This document shows, in pieces, positions 53,828 through 62,959 of a DNA stretch of 64,000 nt; position 1 is the stretch's first letter; each line of letters opens with the position of its first letter. Made by a program: the position numbers and the translations under genes. The DNA comes from Myxococcales bacterium (GTDB lineage Bacteria > Myxococcota_A > Polyangia > Polyangiales > Polyangiaceae): NCBI GenBank assembly GCA_016794345.1, contig JAEUKE010000115.1, positions 1 to 64,000 of the forward strand. Reading direction: 5' to 3'. The notes under the pieces are model-generated. The model had not been told where the DNA came from. It was given only the letters and a program-made list of their open reading frames with translations, and did no database searches.

Positions 53828-55552
53828 CTACATGCGCTCGGGCGCTTCGATGCCGAGCAAATCGAGCCCGAGCGCGAGGGTGCGCGCGGTGACGTCGCAG
53901 AGCGCGAGGCGCGAGGCGCGCTCGGCCGGCGTGTCCGCGCCGAGGACCTTGCAGTTGCGGTAGAAGGTGCTGAAGGTCTGCGACAGATCGTAGAGGTACG
54001 TGCAGAGCCGGTGGGGCTCGAGGGACTTCTCCACGTCGCGGATGGCGCCGCCGAAGGAGAGGAGCGCGAGCGCGAGCGCGCGCTCCTCCGGCGCGGCGAT
54101 GGCGATGGCCGAGGGCGGGGGGGTGGCCTCGCCCGACTTGCGGAGGATGGACCGGTTGCGGGCGTGTGCGTATTGCAGGTACGGGCCGCTGTTGCCCTCC
54201 ACCGCGAGCATGCGGTCCCAGTCGAAGACGTAGTCTTTGACGCGGTCGCTGGAGAGGTCGACGTATTTGATGGCGCCGACGCCGACCGCGTGGGCGACCG
54301 CCTTCTGCGTCTCCGGATCGAGATCGGCGCTCTTCTCGGCGACGACCTTGAGCGCGCGCTCCTCCGCCTCCGCGATGAGATCGAGCAGGCGCACGGTGTC
54401 GCCCTCGCGCGTGCGGAACATCTTGCCGTCTTTGCCGAGGACGCTGCCGAAGGCGACGTGCTCCGCGCGGGCGGGCGGCGCGAGCCAGCCGGCCATCTCC
54501 GCGGCCCGGTAGATCATGGTCAGGTGCTGCGCCTGCGGCGCGCCGACCACGTAGAGCAGGCGCGTGCCGCCGAGCTTCTGCAGGCGGTAGCGGATGGCCG
54601 CGAGATCCGTCGTGGCGTAGCCGTACCCGCCGTCTTGTTTGCGGATGATGAGCGGCAGCGGATCGCCCGTCTTGCTCTTGAAGCCGGGCGGGAAGACGCA
54701 GAGCGCGCCTTGATCGACGCGCGCGAGGCCCTTCTCCTCGAGCTCCGCCACCACGCCGTCGAGCATGGGGTTGAAGAGACTCTCGCCGGCGATGTCCGCG
54801 TCTTTCAGGGTGACGCCGAGCCGCTCGTAGACCTGCGCGAGGTAGGTGCGCGAGACGCCGACGAGGCGGCGCCAGTGCGCGAGCGTCGGCTCGTCCCCCT
54901 TCTGCAGGAGGACGACGCGCTGGCGCGCGCGCTCCTGGAAGGCGGGGGAGGCGTCGAACTTCTGCCGGGCCTCGCGGTAGAGCGCGTTGAGATCCGCCAC
55001 GCTCGCGTCGTCGATGCCGGTGCCGAGGTCGACCAGGTGCTCGATGAGCATGCCGAACTGCGTGCCCCAGTCCCCGAGGTGGTTCTGGCGCACGATGGTG
55101 TGGCCGGCGAAGCCGAGGACGCGCGCGAGCGCGTCTCCGATGATCGTGCTGCGGATGTGCCCGACGTGCATCTCCTTCGCGACGTTGGGCGAGGAGTAGT
55201 CGATGACACACGTCTCCGGCGCGGGCATCGTCGCGACGCCGAGGCGGGCGTCCGCCGCGGCCTGCGCGAGGCACTTCGAGAGGAAGTCGGCGCGGAGGTG
55301 GAGGTTGATGAACCCGGGGCCCGCGATGTCGGTCTTGTCGCAGAGGTCTTCGACGTCGAGCGCGGCGAGGATCTTCGTCGCGGCGTCGCGCGGGGAGCCG
55401 GGGACCTTGCCCTTGAGGGCGAGCGCGACGTTCGCCTGGAAGTCCGCGTGCTGCGAGCGCCGGATGGACGGGTCCGTCCCGGCGAGGTCGTCCCCGAACG
55501 CCTTGCGGAGCGCCGCGGCGAAGCGGCCCGAGAGCTCTTTGACAGGGTCCAT
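53828..55552 (-). CDS. argS: Arginyl-tRNA synthetase
   Basis: A 574-residue class I synthetase. The HIGH motif is HVGH in EMHVGHIRSTIIGDAL, and the KMSKS-equivalent loop is GKDGKMFRTREGD. The N-terminal Add-1 domain and the C-terminal anticodon-binding helices (LSFGGAIRDVEKSLEPHRL onward) are complete. It charges tRNA-Arg. A palindromic repeat (copy D) ends 9 nt upstream of the ATG. Confidence 0.96.
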   Translation of the reverse strand: MDPVKELSGRFAAALRKAFGDDLAGTDPSIRRSQHADFQANVALALKGKVPGSPRDAATKILAALDVEDLCDKTDIAGPGFINLHLRADFLSKCLAQAAADARLGVATMPAPETCVIDYSSPNVAKEMHVGHIRSTIIGDALARVLGFAGHTIVRQNHLGDWGTQFGMLIEHLVDLGTGIDDASVADLNALYREARQKFDASPAFQERARQRVVLLQKGDEPTLAHWRRLVGVSRTYLAQVYERLGVTLKDADIAGESLFNPMLDGVVAELEEKGLARVDQGALCVFPPGFKSKTGDPLPLIIRKQDGGYGYATTDLAAIRYRLQKLGGTRLLYVVGAPQAQHLTMIYRAAEMAGWLAPPARAEHVAFGSVLGKDGKMFRTREGDTVRLLDLIAEAEERALKVVAEKSADLDPETQKAVAHAVGVGAIKYVDLSSDRVKDYVFDWDRMLAVEGNSGPYLQYAHARNRSILRKSGEATPPPSAIAIAAPEERALALALLSFGGAIRDVEKSLEPHRLCTYLYDLSQTFSTFYRNCKVLGADTPAERASRLALCDVTARTLALGLDLLGIEAPERM

Positions 55553-55561
55553 GTGCCTACG

Positions 55562-55599
55562 CCCCCTCTACCTTCGGGAGAGGGGGATGGGGGGTGAGG
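55562..55599 (+). repeat. Palindromic repeat, copy D (before argS)
   Basis: CCCCCTCT and AGAGGGGG pair over 8 bp, with an inner CC(TTCG)GG stem-loop closed by a UUCG tetraloop and one bulged A. A G-rich tail GGGGGGTGAGGG follows, as in copies B and C. In argS orientation it lies in the 5' leader, 9 nt from the ATG. Confidence 0.7.
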
Positions 55600-55650
55600 G
55601 TTGAGCGGGGAAGACGAACATGACGATATTGTCGCTGTGGATCGCGTTGC

Positions 55651-55683
55651 CTCCCCCCGGCGCCCTCCGCCTTTGCGGAGGGC
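55651..55683 (-). repeat. Palindromic repeat, copy E (after the thioredoxin gene)
   Basis: GCCCTCCGC and GCGGAGGGC form a perfect 9-bp stem with loop CTTT (55662-55683), preceded by a C-rich tail CTCCCCCCGG. It ends 6 bp from the stop codon of the thioredoxin-rhodanese gene. Same family as the other copies, minus orientation. Confidence 0.6.
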
Positions 55684-55689
55684 GACAGA

Positions 55690-56328
55690 TCAGGGCCGCT
55701 CGACGGGGAGCAGGCTGCCCTCCCAGGAGAGGAACCCGCCCTCGAGGAAGGCGACCGGCATGCCGCCCGCCGCGAGCTTCTCGCTCATCTGCTTGGTCTT
55801 GTCGCCCGAGCGGCAGTAGAGGACCGGCTCGCCGGCGAGCATGTGCAGCTCCGCCAGGCGGTTCTCGATCTCCTCGAGGGGGATGTTCACCGCGCCGGGG
55901 ATGTGGGCGCGCCCGAACGCCGCGGGCTCACGGGTGTCCACCGGGACGGCCTGCTGCTCGGTGACGAGCTGCGCGAGCTCCGCCGGCTTGATGGCGCCCG
56001 CCGCGCGAGGCAGGTAGGGGTCCACCATCTCGAGGATCTGCGCGCGCCGCATGACGCCCTGGCCGCCGGTGACCGGGCGCCCCTTGTGCACGACCATGAA
56101 GGTCGGGACGCTCTGGATGCGGAACGTCGACGCGAGGCGCTTGCTCTGGTCGATATCGACCTTGAAGACCTTGAGCTTGCCCTCGAGATCGCGCGCGACG
56201 GCCTCGACCTCCGGCGCGCTGATCTTGCAGGGCTGGCACCAGTTGGCGGTGAAGTGCACGAGGACGGGGAGCTCGCTCCGCAGCACCTCTTGCTCGAACT
56301 CCTGCTCGGTCACGTAGGGAACGGGCAT
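55690..56328 (-). CDS. Thioredoxin-rhodanese fusion protein
   Basis: A 212-residue two-domain protein. The N-terminal thioredoxin fold has active site WCQPC (Cys31, Cys34) and the cis-Pro SVPTFMV; the C-terminal rhodanese fold has a Cys in YCRSGDKT (Cys172). No signal peptide, so it is cytosolic. The fusion suggests thiol-dependent handling of persulfide sulfur. A TACAAA hexamer ends 7 nt before the ATG. Confidence 0.88.
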   Translation of the reverse strand: MPVPYVTEQEFEQEVLRSELPVLVHFTANWCQPCKISAPEVEAVARDLEGKLKVFKVDIDQSKRLASTFRIQSVPTFMVVHKGRPVTGGQGVMRRAQILEMVDPYLPRAAGAIKPAELAQLVTEQQAVPVDTREPAAFGRAHIPGAVNIPLEEIENRLAELHMLAGEPVLYCRSGDKTKQMSEKLAAGGMPVAFLEGGFLSWEGSLLPVERP

Positions 56329-56375
56329 GCGCGAGTTTGTAGTCCAGGCCGGACCGGAAGGCGAGGGGCGGTCGC

Positions 56376-57371
56376 TCAGGTGGGGCGACGCCCGGGCGCC
56401 TCGCGCAGCCGGACGGCCCGCGGGTCGGTCGCGTCGCGGAGGGCGTCGGCGAGCAGGAACGCGGCACCCACGGTGAGGCCGATCGCGAGCGTCGGTGCGG
56501 CGAGCAGCCACGGGCGGTCCGGGTGGCGGGCTGCCTGCGCGAGCAGCTCTCCCCAGGAAGGGTGGTCGCTGGCCGGCCCGAGGCCCAGGAAGGTGACCGC
56601 GCTCTCGAGCAAGGTCACCGAGCCGACACCGAGCGCCGCGCAGACCGCCACGGGCCCGACCGTGTGCGGCAAGACGTGGTAGAACAACGTGCGGAAGCGC
56701 GAGGCGCCGAGCGCGCGCGAGGCGAGCACGAAGTCCTCGAGCGAGAGCCGGAGCACCTCGGCGCGCACGACGCGCGCGATCTCCGCCCACTTCACGAGCG
56801 CCACGCCGGCGGCCATGCTCCACGCTGACGGCTCTGTCTCGATCGCCCGGATGAGCGCGACCGCCACGATGGCCGGGAACGTGTCGACCGCCTCGACGAA
56901 GCGCGCGAGCCGGCGGTTCCACCGCGTGCTGCCCGACCCGGCGAGCGCGCCGAAGGCGAGGCCGAGCACGAGCGAGAGCGCGATGGCGAGCACGCTGGTG
57001 CCGAGCGCGATCCGCGCGCCGTGCACCAGCCGGGCGAGGACGTCCCGGCCGCGCTCGTCGGTCCCGAGCGCGTGGCCTCGCTGCGGCGGCGCGAGGACCT
57101 CGGGGCCCAGGGCGGTCGGATCGGCGCGGACGGGCGCGAAGACCGCCGAGCTCGGCTCGTGGTCGCTGCCTCTGCCGTCTTCGCCCACGAGGCCCGGGAA
57201 GAGCTCCACTCGGTCGCCCCAACGGAGCAGGGGCGCGGCGGAGGCGATGACGTCCGCGAAGACGGCGACGAGCGCGATTGTCCCGAGGATGGCCAGCGAG
57301 GCTCGGGCGCGGCGGCTCGCGGCCAGGTAGGCGGCGGCGGTCCGCGCGTGCGTGGGGCCGCGCGCGATCAC
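56376..57371 (-). CDS. ABC transporter permease (DppC/OppC-like)
   Basis: A 331-residue permease of the oligopeptide/dipeptide type. An N-terminal hydrophobic segment is followed by a ~100-residue loop containing ALGTDERGRDVLARLVHGARI, the hallmark DppC motif, then five more segments and the EAA loop LEDFVLASRALGASRFRTLFYHVLP. Substrate unknown; no ATPase or binding protein is in the window. The GTG at 57371 follows the upstream stop by 1 nt, so translation is coupled. Confidence 0.85.
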   Translation of the reverse strand: MIARGPTHARTAAAYLAASRRARASLAILGTIALVAVFADVIASAAPLLRWGDRVELFPGLVGEDGRGSDHEPSSAVFAPVRADPTALGPEVLAPPQRGHALGTDERGRDVLARLVHGARIALGTSVLAIALSLVLGLAFGALAGSGSTRWNRRLARFVEAVDTFPAIVAVALIRAIETEPSAWSMAAGVALVKWAEIARVVRAEVLRLSLEDFVLASRALGASRFRTLFYHVLPHTVGPVAVCAALGVGSVTLLESAVTFLGLGPASDHPSWGELLAQAARHPDRPWLLAAPTLAIGLTVGAAFLLADALRDATDPRAVRLREAPGRRPT

Positions 57372-57372
57372 C

Positions 57373-58893
57373 TCAGCCCGCTCCTGCGAGCCGCCCGCGC
57401 AGGCGCGGGTCCAGGCCGGCGTGTGCGAGGTCGCTGCCGAGGACGAAGAGGGAGGCGAGGATGGCGCTGAGGAGCGTGAAGAGCATGAGGAAGCTCGTGT
57501 CGCGCTCGGCGACCGCGCGGACCACGGCGGCCCCCACTCCGTCGAGGCCAAACGCCGCCTCCGCCACGAACACCGCGGCGAGGGTCGAGGGCGGCTCGAC
57601 GGTGAGCAGCGTCACCGTGGCGAGGAGCGCGTGTCGCGCCGCGTGCAGCGTCAGCGCTCGGGCGCGCGAGAGCCCGCGCGCTCGGGCGGCGAGCACGTAG
57701 TCATGGGCCATCGCCTCGGCGATGCCCGTGCGCTGCTGGCGCGCCGGCGTGGCCGCGAGCCCGGCGGCGACGAGGATGGTCGGCCACAAGAGCGACCCGC
57801 GATCGGCGCCCGCGCCGATCACGAGGGCTGCGAGCGCCGCGGTGGGCGTCGCGTAGAGCGCGATGACCACGGCGCCGACCCCGAGATCCGTGCGCCGGCG
57901 CCGCTGCGCCGCGCTCAGCATGCCCAGCGCGATGCCGATCGAATAGGCGAGCGTGATGGAGCCGACGAGGATGGTGATCGTCACCGGCGCGCCGCGCATC
58001 AGCCTCCCGAGCGCGAGCCCGGTGAGCTCGCGGGTGGAGAGATCGAGCACGGCGCCAGCGGCCCACTTCCCGTAGCGCGTCTCGCGGAGCATGGCGGCGG
58101 CGCGGGCCGCGCCGTCGAACGCCGTGAAGTCGCTCTCGTGGACGAGCCACCACGCGCGCCACCGCGCGACGCAAGCGGACGCCTCTGCGAGGCTGGCGTC
58201 GGGGCCGAAGGTGTCGGGCCGCCCCGTCACGCGCGCCGCGAGCGCGACCAGGCTGCCGGCCACGTCGCGGGTCGTCTCGTCGCGCGGCGTCGGCAGGCGC
58301 TCGAAGAGCGTGGGGAGCACGAAGGTGTCGAGCGCCTCGAGCTCGGCGGCGCGGGACGCGGTGCGATAGCGCGCCAGCCTGTCGATCGCGGTGCGCACCG
58401 ACGCGGGCTTGAACTCGACCCCGCGATCGTCCCAGAAGCGCCTCCAGAGGCCGACTGCTCGGTCAGGGTCCGACGCCTCGCTCGCGTTCGGCAGGTGCAT
58501 GCGCTTGGCGAGGGGAGCGAGCGCCACTGCGACGCGCGCGCGACGCTCGGGATCGAAAGCGTCGAGCGAGGCGATGACGTGGGGGAGCGCTGCGCCGCCG
58601 AGCCTGACGAGCTCGTTTTCGGCGAAGCGGGCGTCGGGGCCGCCTTCCGCGATGGCGCGGATCGCCTGGAAGGTGCGGGCGCGAACGTCGACGGGGTCGA
58701 GGTTCATGAACCGCGGGAGATCGAGGAAGCGCGCGCGGCGCCGCTCCTCCATCGCGGCCTCGTCCCGGACGAGCTTGCCTTCCTCGGGGTCGGGAGGCGG
58801 GGGGACGAACGAGAGGACGAAGAAGGTCAGGACGGAGACGACAAAGAGCGTCGGCAACATCCACAGGAGCCTTCGGAAAAACAGCGAGAGCAT
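57373..58893 (-). CDS. ABC transporter permease (DppB/OppB-like) with a large insertion
   Basis: A 506-residue permease; normal DppB is ~310-340. The first membrane segment (about 5-28) is followed by a ~245-residue soluble insertion, then the core permease (from about 302) with the EAA-type loop ALAARGLS-like segment AHDYVLAARARGLSRARALTLH. The insertion contains helical runs such as ARVAVALAPLAKRM that look like HEAT-type repeats. I expect it in the periplasm. Pairs with the OppC-like gene. Confidence 0.8.
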   Translation of the reverse strand: MLSLFFRRLLWMLPTLFVVSVLTFFVLSFVPPPPDPEEGKLVRDEAAMEERRRARFLDLPRFMNLDPVDVRARTFQAIRAIAEGGPDARFAENELVRLGGAALPHVIASLDAFDPERRARVAVALAPLAKRMHLPNASEASDPDRAVGLWRRFWDDRGVEFKPASVRTAIDRLARYRTASRAAELEALDTFVLPTLFERLPTPRDETTRDVAGSLVALAARVTGRPDTFGPDASLAEASACVARWRAWWLVHESDFTAFDGAARAAAMLRETRYGKWAAGAVLDLSTRELTGLALGRLMRGAPVTITILVGSITLAYSIGIALGMLSAAQRRRRTDLGVGAVVIALYATPTAALAALVIGAGADRGSLLWPTILVAAGLAATPARQQRTGIAEAMAHDYVLAARARGLSRARALTLHAARHALLATVTLLTVEPPSTLAAVFVAEAAFGLDGVGAAVVRAVAERDTSFLMLFTLLSAILASLFVLGSDLAHAGLDPRLRGRLAGAG

Positions 58894-58909
58894 GGCTCGC
58901 GGGCGGGGC

Positions 58910-60340
58910 TCAGCGCAGCAAGTAGTAGCCGGCCACGACCACACACGTGACGGCGCTCACGATCATCATCGTCACGATCCAGGACGGGGCCTGCGTGGGC
59001 AGCTCGACCGGATCCTGGATCGCGCCGGAGGGGAACTCGGACTCGTAGTCGTCGTAGCCCACCTCGATGCTCGGTCCGATGCTCGGTCGACCGGGGCGGA
59101 GGCTCGTCCGTACGCCGGCGGCCGACGAGACGACGTCCCCGGGGCGGCTCGCGACCGTGTCGGGCAGCTCGTACTTCCGGTACTTCAGCTCGGCGATCTC
59201 GTCCGGGGTGGGGGGCTCGAGGCCGTCACCTTCGAACCGCGCGACGACTACCGTCACGTTGTCGTGCCCGCCCGCCTGGTTCGCGCGGTCGGTCAGCTCG
59301 CGGCAGGCCTCGAGCGGATCGTCGAACGTCCGCAGCACCTCGCGGATCTCGTCGTTGCGGACCATGCCCGACAAGCCGTCCGAGCACACGAGGAGCACGT
59401 CGCCTCGGCGGAGCTCGACGAAGGTCAGGTCCACCTGGACGGTGTCCGCGGTGCCGAGCGCCTGCAGGATGATGTTGTTGTGCTCGAACGTCTCCGCTTC
59501 TTCCTCGGTGAGCTGGCCGGCCTCGATCAGCTGGTTGACGAGCGATTGGTCGCGCGTCACCTGCACCATCCGATCGCCTCGGAGGAGGTAGGCCCGGCTG
59601 TCGCCGACCTGGCCGAAGAAGAGGTGGTCGTCGACGAGCGCGGCGACGGTGGACGTCGTGCCCATGCCCCTTCGTGAGCGGTCGGCCTTCGCCTCGGCGA
59701 AGATGCGTGTGCCTGCCGATTCGATCGCGGCGACCAGGCGGGCGGCGAGCTCGTCATGGCTCCCGGGCGGGTCCCCGCTCACCATGCGCTGGTAGATGAT
59801 GTCGACAGCGAGCTGGCTCGCCACCTCACCGGCTGCCGCGCCGCCCATGCCGTCGCACACGCCTAGCAGCGTGCCGCGCTCGCCCACGGTCTGGATGCGG
59901 TCGGCCTCCATCAGGCCGCGGCTCGCCTTCGTGAGATCGGCAACGAGGAAATTGTCCTCGTTGTGGTCGCGAACCTGCCCGACGTCCGTGCGACCGAACA
60001 CCCGGACCTGGATCGGACCCCGCTGAGCCGCGGGAGAGGGCGTCTCGACGGGGGCCGTATCGGCAGTGAGCTCGGTCGGGTCGTCAGCGATCTCCTCCCG
60101 GCCGCGGGACGAGTCCACGAGCGCCTCGCTCTCGCCGGCGCGAAGCACGGCGGAGGTGAGGCTCGAGGCGGGGCTGTCCGACGCGGGGGCCTTGTCGGGC
60201 TCGGCCGCGCCATTCGACCCGGGCTTGGCCGCGCTCGAGCCGTCGTCCGCGCCCACCTCGGACGAGCGGGTGCCCGCGGTTTCATTCGGCGCTGCCTCCT
60301 CCGAAGGGGCGGGCTTCTTCGCCGCGGGGGTCTCGCTCAT
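58910..60340 (-). CDS. PP2C-type Ser/Thr phosphatase with C-terminal membrane anchor
   Basis: A 476-residue phosphatase. Metal-binding motifs DVGQVRDHNEDNF, GVCDGMGG, GDSRAYLLRGD, CSDGLSGMV and GGHDNVTVVV are complete. The first ~110 residues are a low-complexity acidic/Ala linker and the end (PSWIVTMMIVSAVTCVVVAGYYLL) is a single C-terminal membrane anchor. Opposes Hanks kinases. The gene follows the FHA gene by 13 nt and precedes the permeases by 16 nt. Confidence 0.93.
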   Translation of the reverse strand: MSETPAAKKPAPSEEAAPNETAGTRSSEVGADDGSSAAKPGSNGAAEPDKAPASDSPASSLTSAVLRAGESEALVDSSRGREEIADDPTELTADTAPVETPSPAAQRGPIQVRVFGRTDVGQVRDHNEDNFLVADLTKASRGLMEADRIQTVGERGTLLGVCDGMGGAAAGEVASQLAVDIIYQRMVSGDPPGSHDELAARLVAAIESAGTRIFAEAKADRSRRGMGTTSTVAALVDDHLFFGQVGDSRAYLLRGDRMVQVTRDQSLVNQLIEAGQLTEEEAETFEHNNIILQALGTADTVQVDLTFVELRRGDVLLVCSDGLSGMVRNDEIREVLRTFDDPLEACRELTDRANQAGGHDNVTVVVARFEGDGLEPPTPDEIAELKYRKYELPDTVASRPGDVVSSAAGVRTSLRPGRPSIGPSIEVGYDDYESEFPSGAIQDPVELPTQAPSWIVTMMIVSAVTCVVVAGYYLLR

Positions 60341-60353
60341 GCTTGCACCGCGC

Positions 60354-62144
60354 TCATGATGCACCGAACCGGAACAGATGCTGGCCGACCCGGATTCGAT
60401 CGCCGTCCTTCAAGGTCCGCGAGCCGCGGATGGCCACGTACGTTCCGTTCGAAGACTCGAGATCCTCGAGCGTGAACTGGCTCGACGCCGGATCGCGGCG
60501 GAGCACCGCGTGGCGCCTGGAGAGGAACGCATCCGCCGTGTACACGAGGTCGCCGACCTCCCGGCCGAGGACCGTCTCGTCGCGATGGAGGTACACGACG
60601 TCCCCAACCAGCCCCGCAGTCGTCCGCTGGTCGAGCCGAGCAACCCGCGTCACCGGCTTGCTCCCGAAGACTCGTGTGCCGTGTTGGCTCACGGGCCCCA
60701 GGTGGCGCTCCTCTTCGCTCACGAGCTGAAACTGTAACACCTGGGACCCCAGAAGAATCAAGTCACCGTTCTCCAGTGGGGTGCGGCCCTTGATGCGAAC
60801 GAACACGCGGTTGAGGCTACCCAGATCTTCGACCTGCCACGTCCCCCCCTGCTCGGTCAGGCGGGCATGGCGCGGCGAAACGTACGGATCGTCGAAAAGC
60901 AGCACATCCCCTTCGGTTCGGCCGATGATGACCTCGGGACCGGCGAGGTCGAAGGACTTGCCGTCCGAGCCGTCCTCCACCACGACGACGAGCTTCGCGT
61001 GGCGCGGTTTCGTCAGCTTCAGCGGCGCTCCTGCGGGCGCGGGGGGTGGTTGACGCGCCGGGGATGAGGGCGGCGCCGGAGGCGGGGCTCGGTCCGGCGC
61101 GCGGGTCTGGACGGTGTCCCCGCTGGGCGCCAGCCCGCTGCCGATGAGGGGCGAGACAACGCCGGCCGGCAACTGGACGGGCGCGATCCGGGCGACGGGT
61201 TGCGGAACGGGCGCAGGCGGCGAGGCGACCGGAACGGGAACGGGCGCCGGGGCCGGGGGCGCCGGTGCGACAGGAGGAGGCGCATCGATCGGCGCGGGGG
61301 CCGGAGCCGGCGCGGCGACAGGGACTGGTGCCGGTGCAGGCGCGACGGGTGCGGGCGCGATGGGCGCGGGCTGCGGGCGGGGCGGCGCGGGGGCGGGTTG
61401 CTGTGGCGCTGCGGAGCCGCCGGACAACGGGGCGCCGCAGTACTTGCAAAACCGAGCCAGGCTATCGGACTGCCCCTGACACCGCGAGCACGTCAACATC
61501 GTCGGGCGCGGCTGCGGGGGCTCCGCTATCGCGACGACGGGCGACGCGAGGATGGGCGCTGCCGCCGGTGCAGGCGGCGCGGGGAAATGGGGCGGCGGGC
61601 TCGACGCGGCTGCCGGCTGCACGGGCGCCGGCGCGACGGGGACCTCGAACAGATCTCCTGCAGGCAGCGGCGCTTGTGGGGGCGGCGCGAGCGGCGACGG
61701 CGGAGGCGGAGGCGGCACCGCAGCCGCGCTCGCGATGCCCGCGCTCGTGCCGGGCCGAAGCGCGCCGCCGCACACCGCGCAGTAGCGGTAGGCCGGCGGG
61801 TTCGTTGCGCCGCAGACCGAGCAAGCCGGGTCCGACGCCTCCCCTGGGCGCGCCCCCCCTGCCGGAGCGCTCGCGGCCTGCGCAGGCGGCGCCGCGGCCG
61901 TCTGCCCGCTCTCGGCCGGCGGTGGCGCGAACGAGAAGCTCGGCGCCTCGGGTCGCGAGCGCCTGCTCTCGGGCGGGCTCGTGGAGGTTGGTCGCGCACC
62001 GGCGGGAGGCGCGACGTCGGGGCTCGTCGGCGAAGCCGCGCCGGATCCGTTCTTCGTGGGCGCAGGTGCCTTCAGGCGCTTGCCGCAGTCCTGACAGTAA
62101 AGAAGCCTGTCTGGATTGTCGCGTCCACAGACGTCGCAAAGCAC
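60354..62144 (-). CDS. Zinc-ribbon and double-FHA domain protein
   Basis: A 596-residue adaptor. Three four-Cys zinc ribbons are visible: CDVC...CQDC (start), CSVC...CAVC (about 110-130) and CSRC...CKYC (about 220-240). Between them are Pro/Ala linkers. Two FHA domains follow: the first with IIGRTEGDVLLFDD and SPRHARLT, the second with VLGREVGDLVY, SRRHAVL and SSNGTYV. FHA domains bind phosphothreonine, so it could recruit kinase substrates to the adjacent PP2C. GTG start. Confidence 0.9.
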   Translation of the reverse strand: MLCDVCGRDNPDRLLYCQDCGKRLKAPAPTKNGSGAASPTSPDVAPPAGARPTSTSPPESRRSRPEAPSFSFAPPPAESGQTAAAPPAQAASAPAGGARPGEASDPACSVCGATNPPAYRYCAVCGGALRPGTSAGIASAAAVPPPPPPSPLAPPPQAPLPAGDLFEVPVAPAPVQPAAASSPPPHFPAPPAPAAAPILASPVVAIAEPPQPRPTMLTCSRCQGQSDSLARFCKYCGAPLSGGSAAPQQPAPAPPRPQPAPIAPAPVAPAPAPVPVAAPAPAPAPIDAPPPVAPAPPAPAPVPVPVASPPAPVPQPVARIAPVQLPAGVVSPLIGSGLAPSGDTVQTRAPDRAPPPAPPSSPARQPPPAPAGAPLKLTKPRHAKLVVVVEDGSDGKSFDLAGPEVIIGRTEGDVLLFDDPYVSPRHARLTEQGGTWQVEDLGSLNRVFVRIKGRTPLENGDLILLGSQVLQFQLVSEEERHLGPVSQHGTRVFGSKPVTRVARLDQRTTAGLVGDVVYLHRDETVLGREVGDLVYTADAFLSRRHAVLRRDPASSQFTLEDLESSNGTYVAIRGSRTLKDGDRIRVGQHLFRFGAS

Positions 62145-62230
62145 CGAAGGAGGGGACCGTGCCCGGGCGCGTTCGTCAAGTGTTCCGCTGCCTCAATTCG
62201 GACGCCCCGCCCCCTCGCGCCCTCACTCCC

Positions 62231-62959
62231 TCACTCCCGGTTGAGCTCGGTCCGGAGCTCGATGACCAGCTCGAGGTGCAGGTAGTGGGCGACGCCGGTG
62301 TCCCGAGACTGCCCCGCCGTGTCGACGAAGCCGGCGAACAGCATCGGGTTGTAAGCCAGGTCGAGGCCGACGACGGCGAACCTCGTGAGCTCCATCTCCA
62401 GGCCCAGACCCGCGAGCGCCGTCGCGCCACCGGTCTGGACGCTGAACTCGTTGCCGTAGACCATCCCGCCGAGCCCGGCGCTCACGTAGGGAGAGACGCG
62501 CGACCCGGTCGCGAAGAGGTAGCGCAGCTCGCCGCGGAGCTGCTGGAGGATGCCGAGTCGGTAGAGGTTGTTCGAGTCGAGCTTGCTGAACTGGTACGCG
62601 CCGCCGAAGTACCAGGGGCCCGCGGGCCTGTAGCCGCCGCGCAGGATCGGCCCGCCGCCGAGCCCGATGATACACGGGGTCGTCGCTTCCTCCGGGCACA
62701 CGCCGCCGGTGAAGAGGGGGACCTCGGTTGCGAGCGCCACGCCGTACTGGGCGTACTCGACCTCGAGCGGCGACGGCGGCGTGCTGCCGACCGGCTCGTC
62801 CGCCGGCGCGCGCGCAACGCGAGGCCTGCTCAGCGCGGACTCCGGTCCGGCCTGTGTCCGCGGCTCCGCTTGCTCCGTCTCCTTGGCGAGCACGGCGCGC
62901 GCGAGCGTCGTGCTCGCGAAGCAAAGAAAAAAGACGGTGCGTGGCAGGAGCCGCCTCAT
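62231..62959 (-). CDS. Outer-membrane beta-barrel-like protein
   Basis: A 242-residue exported protein (signal peptide near LARAVLA). The C-terminal ~160 residues contain alternating amphipathic strands (YFGGAYQFSKL, LRYLFATGSRVSPYVSAGLGG) as in OmpA/OmpW-like barrels, though the C-terminus lacks a terminal Phe. A TAGGAT hexamer is 19 nt before the ATG. Possibly the head of the FHA-PP2C transcript; a gap of 86 bp separates them. Confidence 0.65.
   Translation of the reverse strand: MRRLLPRTVFFLCFASTTLARAVLAKETEQAEPRTQAGPESALSRPRVARAPADEPVGSTPPSPLEVEYAQYGVALATEVPLFTGGVCPEEATTPCIIGLGGGPILRGGYRPAGPWYFGGAYQFSKLDSNNLYRLGILQQLRGELRYLFATGSRVSPYVSAGLGGMVYGNEFSVQTGGATALAGLGLEMELTRFAVVGLDLAYNPMLFAGFVDTAGQSRDTGVAHYLHLELVIELRTELNRE

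Noticed and set aside
62200..62240. C-rich stretch resembling a seventh palindromic repeat
   Set aside because: It has the C-runs but no matching G-rich arm, so it does not form the hairpin.
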